From: Pohlia nutans
Lineage: Eukaryota > Streptophyta > Bryopsida > Bryales > Mniaceae
Length of the DNA: 64,000 bases
Direction: 5' to 3'
Assembly: GCA_022496805.1 (NCBI GenBank)
Contig: CM040102.1
Location: forward strand, 22,197,955-22,261,954
The notes below the pieces were generated by a model. The model made no database searches, was not told the DNA's origin, and saw nothing but the letters and a program-made list of their open reading frames with translations. Of this stretch, positions 60,891 to 64,000 are shown piece by piece. Position 1 is the stretch's first letter, and every line of letters begins with the position of its first letter. Position numbers and translations under genes: made by a program.

Positions 60891-62206
60891 GGGGGTCTTT
60901 ACACTAGTGACCAAGAGCTGGGATGGATAATTCTCTTGGTCACGGCCCTTGGTCAAGAGCCATGACCAAGAGCCAACTTTCCCATCCATTGGTCACCAAC
61001 AACAGTGTAAAGTGAACTTGGACCAAAGGGAAGGTGGGCTGAAATTTTTAATGTATTTTTTTAGTGAGGCGAAACAAAATTACTGTAGTTTAATAGCAGG
61101 TTCGACACAAAATAATTCTAAAAATAGATGCCTAAAATTTTGAAATATTATTGGCATTTTTTGCCGATTATAATATTAGTTATTTTTCAAAATTGCTGAA
61201 AAGTAAGAAATTTCTACTTCAAACAAGAATTTTACTTACAATGGAAGCTTTTGTGAATTCTAGAGGAGAGAAGGTGCTCCTTTTGTAATCAAGCTCACTT
61301 ACATTAGTCCACAAAGAATATGGGTTAAGAAGTAGCAAGACTCTAGGTGAGGTTTTTCAAATGTGTTGTACACAGATTTTTGGAGTCCAATTGAGCATAG
61401 AAGATGAAGTTTTATAGAAATTTGTCCAACTAACAAAAGTTGATAAATCAATCCTTCTTCCACCTCCAACAATTTTTGTGTCAAAATACGCCTTAATGCA
61501 AAAGATATGGACAAAACATTGCAGCCGTGTAAAGATCAAAAAATTAAAATGCGTTCATAACAGTTTTTTGGAGCTCATTTGTGCATAGAAGATCAACTTT
61601 TTTGGAATTTTTTTGGTCTAAGAAAAGTTTAGAAATCAAGTAATCTTTCATCTCCAACAAATTTTATGTCATTTGAAGACTCTATGCAAAAGTTATGCGT
61701 GTTATAAAAATGAAGACTAACTAGGTGCTTCACCTCAAAGTTTACATATCCCATATGCATTGTTGGACACAACTCCACTCCACTTGCATAAAGCAGAGAG
61801 CATTCTCCTCTCTTCTCTCTCAACTTACTTGTCATCCAATGCAGGAAAGTTGTACATGTTAAAAACTTAAATAGGATTTAAGCCGAATTTTTAAAAATTA
61901 AAATAGAAAACTGCCCAAAAAAAAAAAATCCATTGGTTTAGGGTTTTTTAAGCTCTTGGTCACCCGGATTTTGCGGTGAGAGAACCTATTTTGGTGGTCT
62001 CGCCGCATTATCCGGGTGACCACGAATCCTTATCCATTTCTGGACATGTAGGATTCCATGTCATTTTCTCATTCATTTTTAGTCTTGGTCACTTCCTCCT
62101 TTTTTGGCTAGTGTATAGTGTACTTGGACCGGCCGGCTCTTATTTTCCAATCATAGTGCAGAATTTCCCTTGGCCACGGCCCTTGGTCACTAGTGTAAAG
62201 ACCCCC
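60891..62206. mobile_element. PIF/Harbinger-like element, 1.3 kb, TTA duplication
   Basis: The left end GGGGGTCTTTACACTAGTGA and its inverse TCACTAGTGTAAAGACCCCC form an inverted repeat of about 28 bp. TTA flanks both sides (60888-60890 and 62207-62209), as in PIF/Harbinger or Tourist elements. Subterminal CCAAGAGC/CTTGGTCAC words recur. No transposase ORF is visible, so it is non-autonomous. It contains a relic at about 61079 resembling the MITE end at 14739. Confidence 0.8.
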
Positions 62207-62262
62207 TTAGTAACGAAGTATGTGGTCACAAGTGGATACTAATCATGTACTTTGTTATTGGG

Positions 62263-62639
62263 TTAATCCTTAAATGTCAAAGCAAGCCCCACGGGCTTGG
62301 TATAAAGGAATAATTGGAGAAAAAAGTTTCATTTCTCAACCAAATCAAGCGAGACTTGTTGCGTTGGAAAACTACTGAAAAAGAGATCTAGATTCCAAAT
62401 TTTCGCCTCATTTGAGAGATTGTGGAATTGTTGGTAAGCAATCAAAGTTATCAAATTGAACAAGTTTTGAGGTTGGGGCAGCTGAAGTTCAGCAGTGCCG
62501 CAGTGCTACAGTGCTAGCCAGCAGTGCACTGCAGAGCCGTTTTTGCCATTTTTTATAAATTTAATTTATTTTTTCCCAAAAATAATTTAGATTCCTTCCG
62601 GGCTGCCCCATTCAGGCACTCTTGACGTTTAAGGGTTAA
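62263..62639. mobile_element. TTAA MITE, 377 bp, inverted relative of 31603
   Basis: It runs from TTAATCCTTAAATGTCAA to TTGACGTTTAAGGGTTAA. Relative to 31603-31984 the whole element is in reverse orientation, which confirms that the boundaries belong to the mobile unit. Confidence 0.85.
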
Positions 62640-62887
62640 TATTTGGTCATAAGCTGCTAGTTATGTTGTAACCAACAAAGCATGTCGGTGGTCATAAGTT
62701 GAGTCCACGTACTGCTCCCCATAACCTCAAACCAAGCGTTGTGTTTGATAATTATCTCTCGAAGCAAGAATTTCTTTTAGGAGGTGGATTCTAATTTGCA
62801 CTAATGTTCTGGAGAGGTAGATTGCACTCAAAACATGCATGTGGTGATTGTGATAGTTTAGAACTGTTTGAGGATTCAACAAGCTTT

Positions 62888-63229
62888 TACTGTATGTGGA
62901 AGGCAGGGTCAGCAGAAAATAATTCCCCCAAAAAATGTCGAAAATTTAAATAAATTTATTGAAATCAACAAAAATGAAGTCAACAAAAAGCTGAAAAAAA
63001 AATCAAATAAACTCAAAACATAACACTCAAACGAAATTTGATGAAAACATAACATTCAACGCAAAATTTATAATAAAACGTTTAGGAGCCGGAAAATTTT
63101 AATGTTAGCTATTAATAGCCAATTTCTTAATAATTACTTTTGAAAGTGCCGACCTCTTAAATAGCCAGTATTTCAACTTCTATTAATTATTCAACATGAA
63201 AGTGCCGACCCTGCCTTCCACGTACGGTA
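62888..63229. mobile_element. MITE with GTGGAAGGCAGGGTC ends, 342 bp
   Basis: TACTGTATGTGGAAGGCAGG on the left and the inverse CCTGCCTTCCACGTACGGTA on the right. The left end continues AAAATAATTC like the ends at 14739 and 61079. TA edges suggest a Tc1/mariner type. Confidence 0.75.
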
Positions 63230-63266
63230 GTGTCGGTTTGGGACTCATCAAACTTCTTCGACTCAT

Positions 63267-63628
63267 TAGAGTTATCCATAAAGTCCCTTAAAAGTGGGTG
63301 AGTGGACCATAGTTCGAGTGAATAGCGACAATAATCCTAAAAAAGAACGTGTGTCGGGCACTAAAAAAGAACTGTGGATAAAAACTTTGAAAGCACCAAA
63401 ATTGGTGCTAAAAACTTCTCACCCAAGTTTCTATTATTCACCTTCACACATGAAGAAGGTGATTGCTAGCCCCTTTTCTGACAATAGATTCTTGCAATAT
63501 ATACCTAGACTGTCCCTATTCACCCATTCTTTTGATTTCTTAGAATTTCTCTCAATAGTTTTCATTTCTCCAAAATTTAGTCAAACTAGGGCCCACTCAA
63601 CCCTTTAATTAGTTTACAAATAATTCTA
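63267..63628. mobile_element. MITE with TAGAGTTAT ends, 362 bp
   Basis: TAGAGTTATCCATAAAGTCCC on the left is matched by GTTTACAAATAATTCTA on the right, as in 32788-33037. The interior holds a 104-codon ORF (63294-63608) without recognisable domains. Confidence 0.6.
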
Positions 63629-64000
63629 TTAACCCCTAAACATCACGCCTAATTTCTGAATGACTAGTAGATTCAAATTCACCCTACGTTCTCATCAATT
63701 TGTGGATGAAAGTCATCATATCCTTTGGAGATACTTCACCAAGTTGTTGTCCTATCTAATGGTTGGATTTAGAGATACTTGAGAACATACTTTTTTTAAA
63801 TTACAAATGTAGAAGTATGTAAAGTTGTTGACCAAACCAAAATTGCATTGGCTGTAGTTCAAAGAAGATCTTGCAAAAATGAGATAAATTTAAGGAACAA
63901 TTTTTTTTCAAAGAATTATCACATTTAACCCCTAAATGTCCTTACCCTCTCCAAATTTGGCAATTTTGCAAAGATGCATCATAAAATGCAACTTCAAGGG
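63629..64000. mobile_element. TTAA MITE running off the window, with nested MITE
   Basis: It begins TTAACCCCTAAACATCA; the interior matches 60230-60430. At 63925 a second element starts TTAACCCCTAAATGTCC and continues as an inverted copy of 36154-36308 to the window end. One TTAA element therefore appears inserted in another. Confidence 0.7.

Noticed and set aside
63294..63608. 104-codon ORF
   Set aside because: Lies wholly between MITE ends and has no recognisable domain.

Overview
This window is nuclear DNA of a land plant. The evidence is three intron-containing genes for the major light-harvesting antenna protein (LHCII), a plant-type S-adenosylhomocysteine hydrolase with spliceosomal introns, AATAAA poly(A) signals, a Ty1-copia retroelement and Stowaway-type MITEs. 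The LHCII N-terminus, a KDZ/Plavaka-type transposase and an unusual kinase family suggest a non-seed plant such as a bryophyte or lycophyte. That placement is an inference and is not proven here. Recognisable genes are few and GC-rich; the rest is AT-rich and full of repeats.

Layout. From 0 to 4 kb there is a WD40-like exon fragment, TTAA-flanked MITEs and a Stowaway MITE. From 4 to 14.6 kb lie three tandem minus-strand Lhcb genes whose predicted proteins differ at one residue. Two of them sit in a duplicated unit of about 3 kb that includes flanking DNA. The stretch from 14.6 to 18.6 kb has no gene I recognise and one TA-type MITE. From 18.6 to 25.6 kb a minus-strand protein-kinase pseudogene is split by a decayed Ty1-copia element with LTRs, polypurine tract and a near-perfect target duplication. 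The copia element itself carries a CACTA-type MITE. A complete three-exon S-adenosylhomocysteine hydrolase gene lies at 27.5-29.45 kb (minus).

From 30 to 42 kb the window is a repeat graveyard: MITEs, a 40-bp minisatellite, two tRNA-derived SINEs and a 1.57-kb foldback-type DNA element nested inside one SINE. At 42-44 kb there are spliceable but partial exons resembling condensin subunit CAP-D2 and augmin subunit AUG6, next to each other on the minus strand. At 49.1-55.3 kb there is a nine-exon KDZ/Plavaka-like transposase gene with three stops and one frameshift. One of its introns holds a TTAA-flanked element containing a hairpin with arms of about 420 bp. At 58.1-59.5 kb there is a small three-exon gene for an unidentified, probably organelle-targeted protein, with a Stowaway MITE in an intron. 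From 60 to 64 kb there is a Harbinger-like element and further MITEs.

The most unusual overall signal is a large group (about 15 copies in 64 kb) of non-autonomous elements that begin TTAACCC(C/T)TAAA and end in the inverse. This is the signature of piggyBac-type transposition, a superfamily not normally listed for land plants. The photosynthesis and methylation-cycle genes are not an operon and have no visible regulatory link. All ORF positions, splice sites and repeats were read by eye; no database search or alignment program was used.
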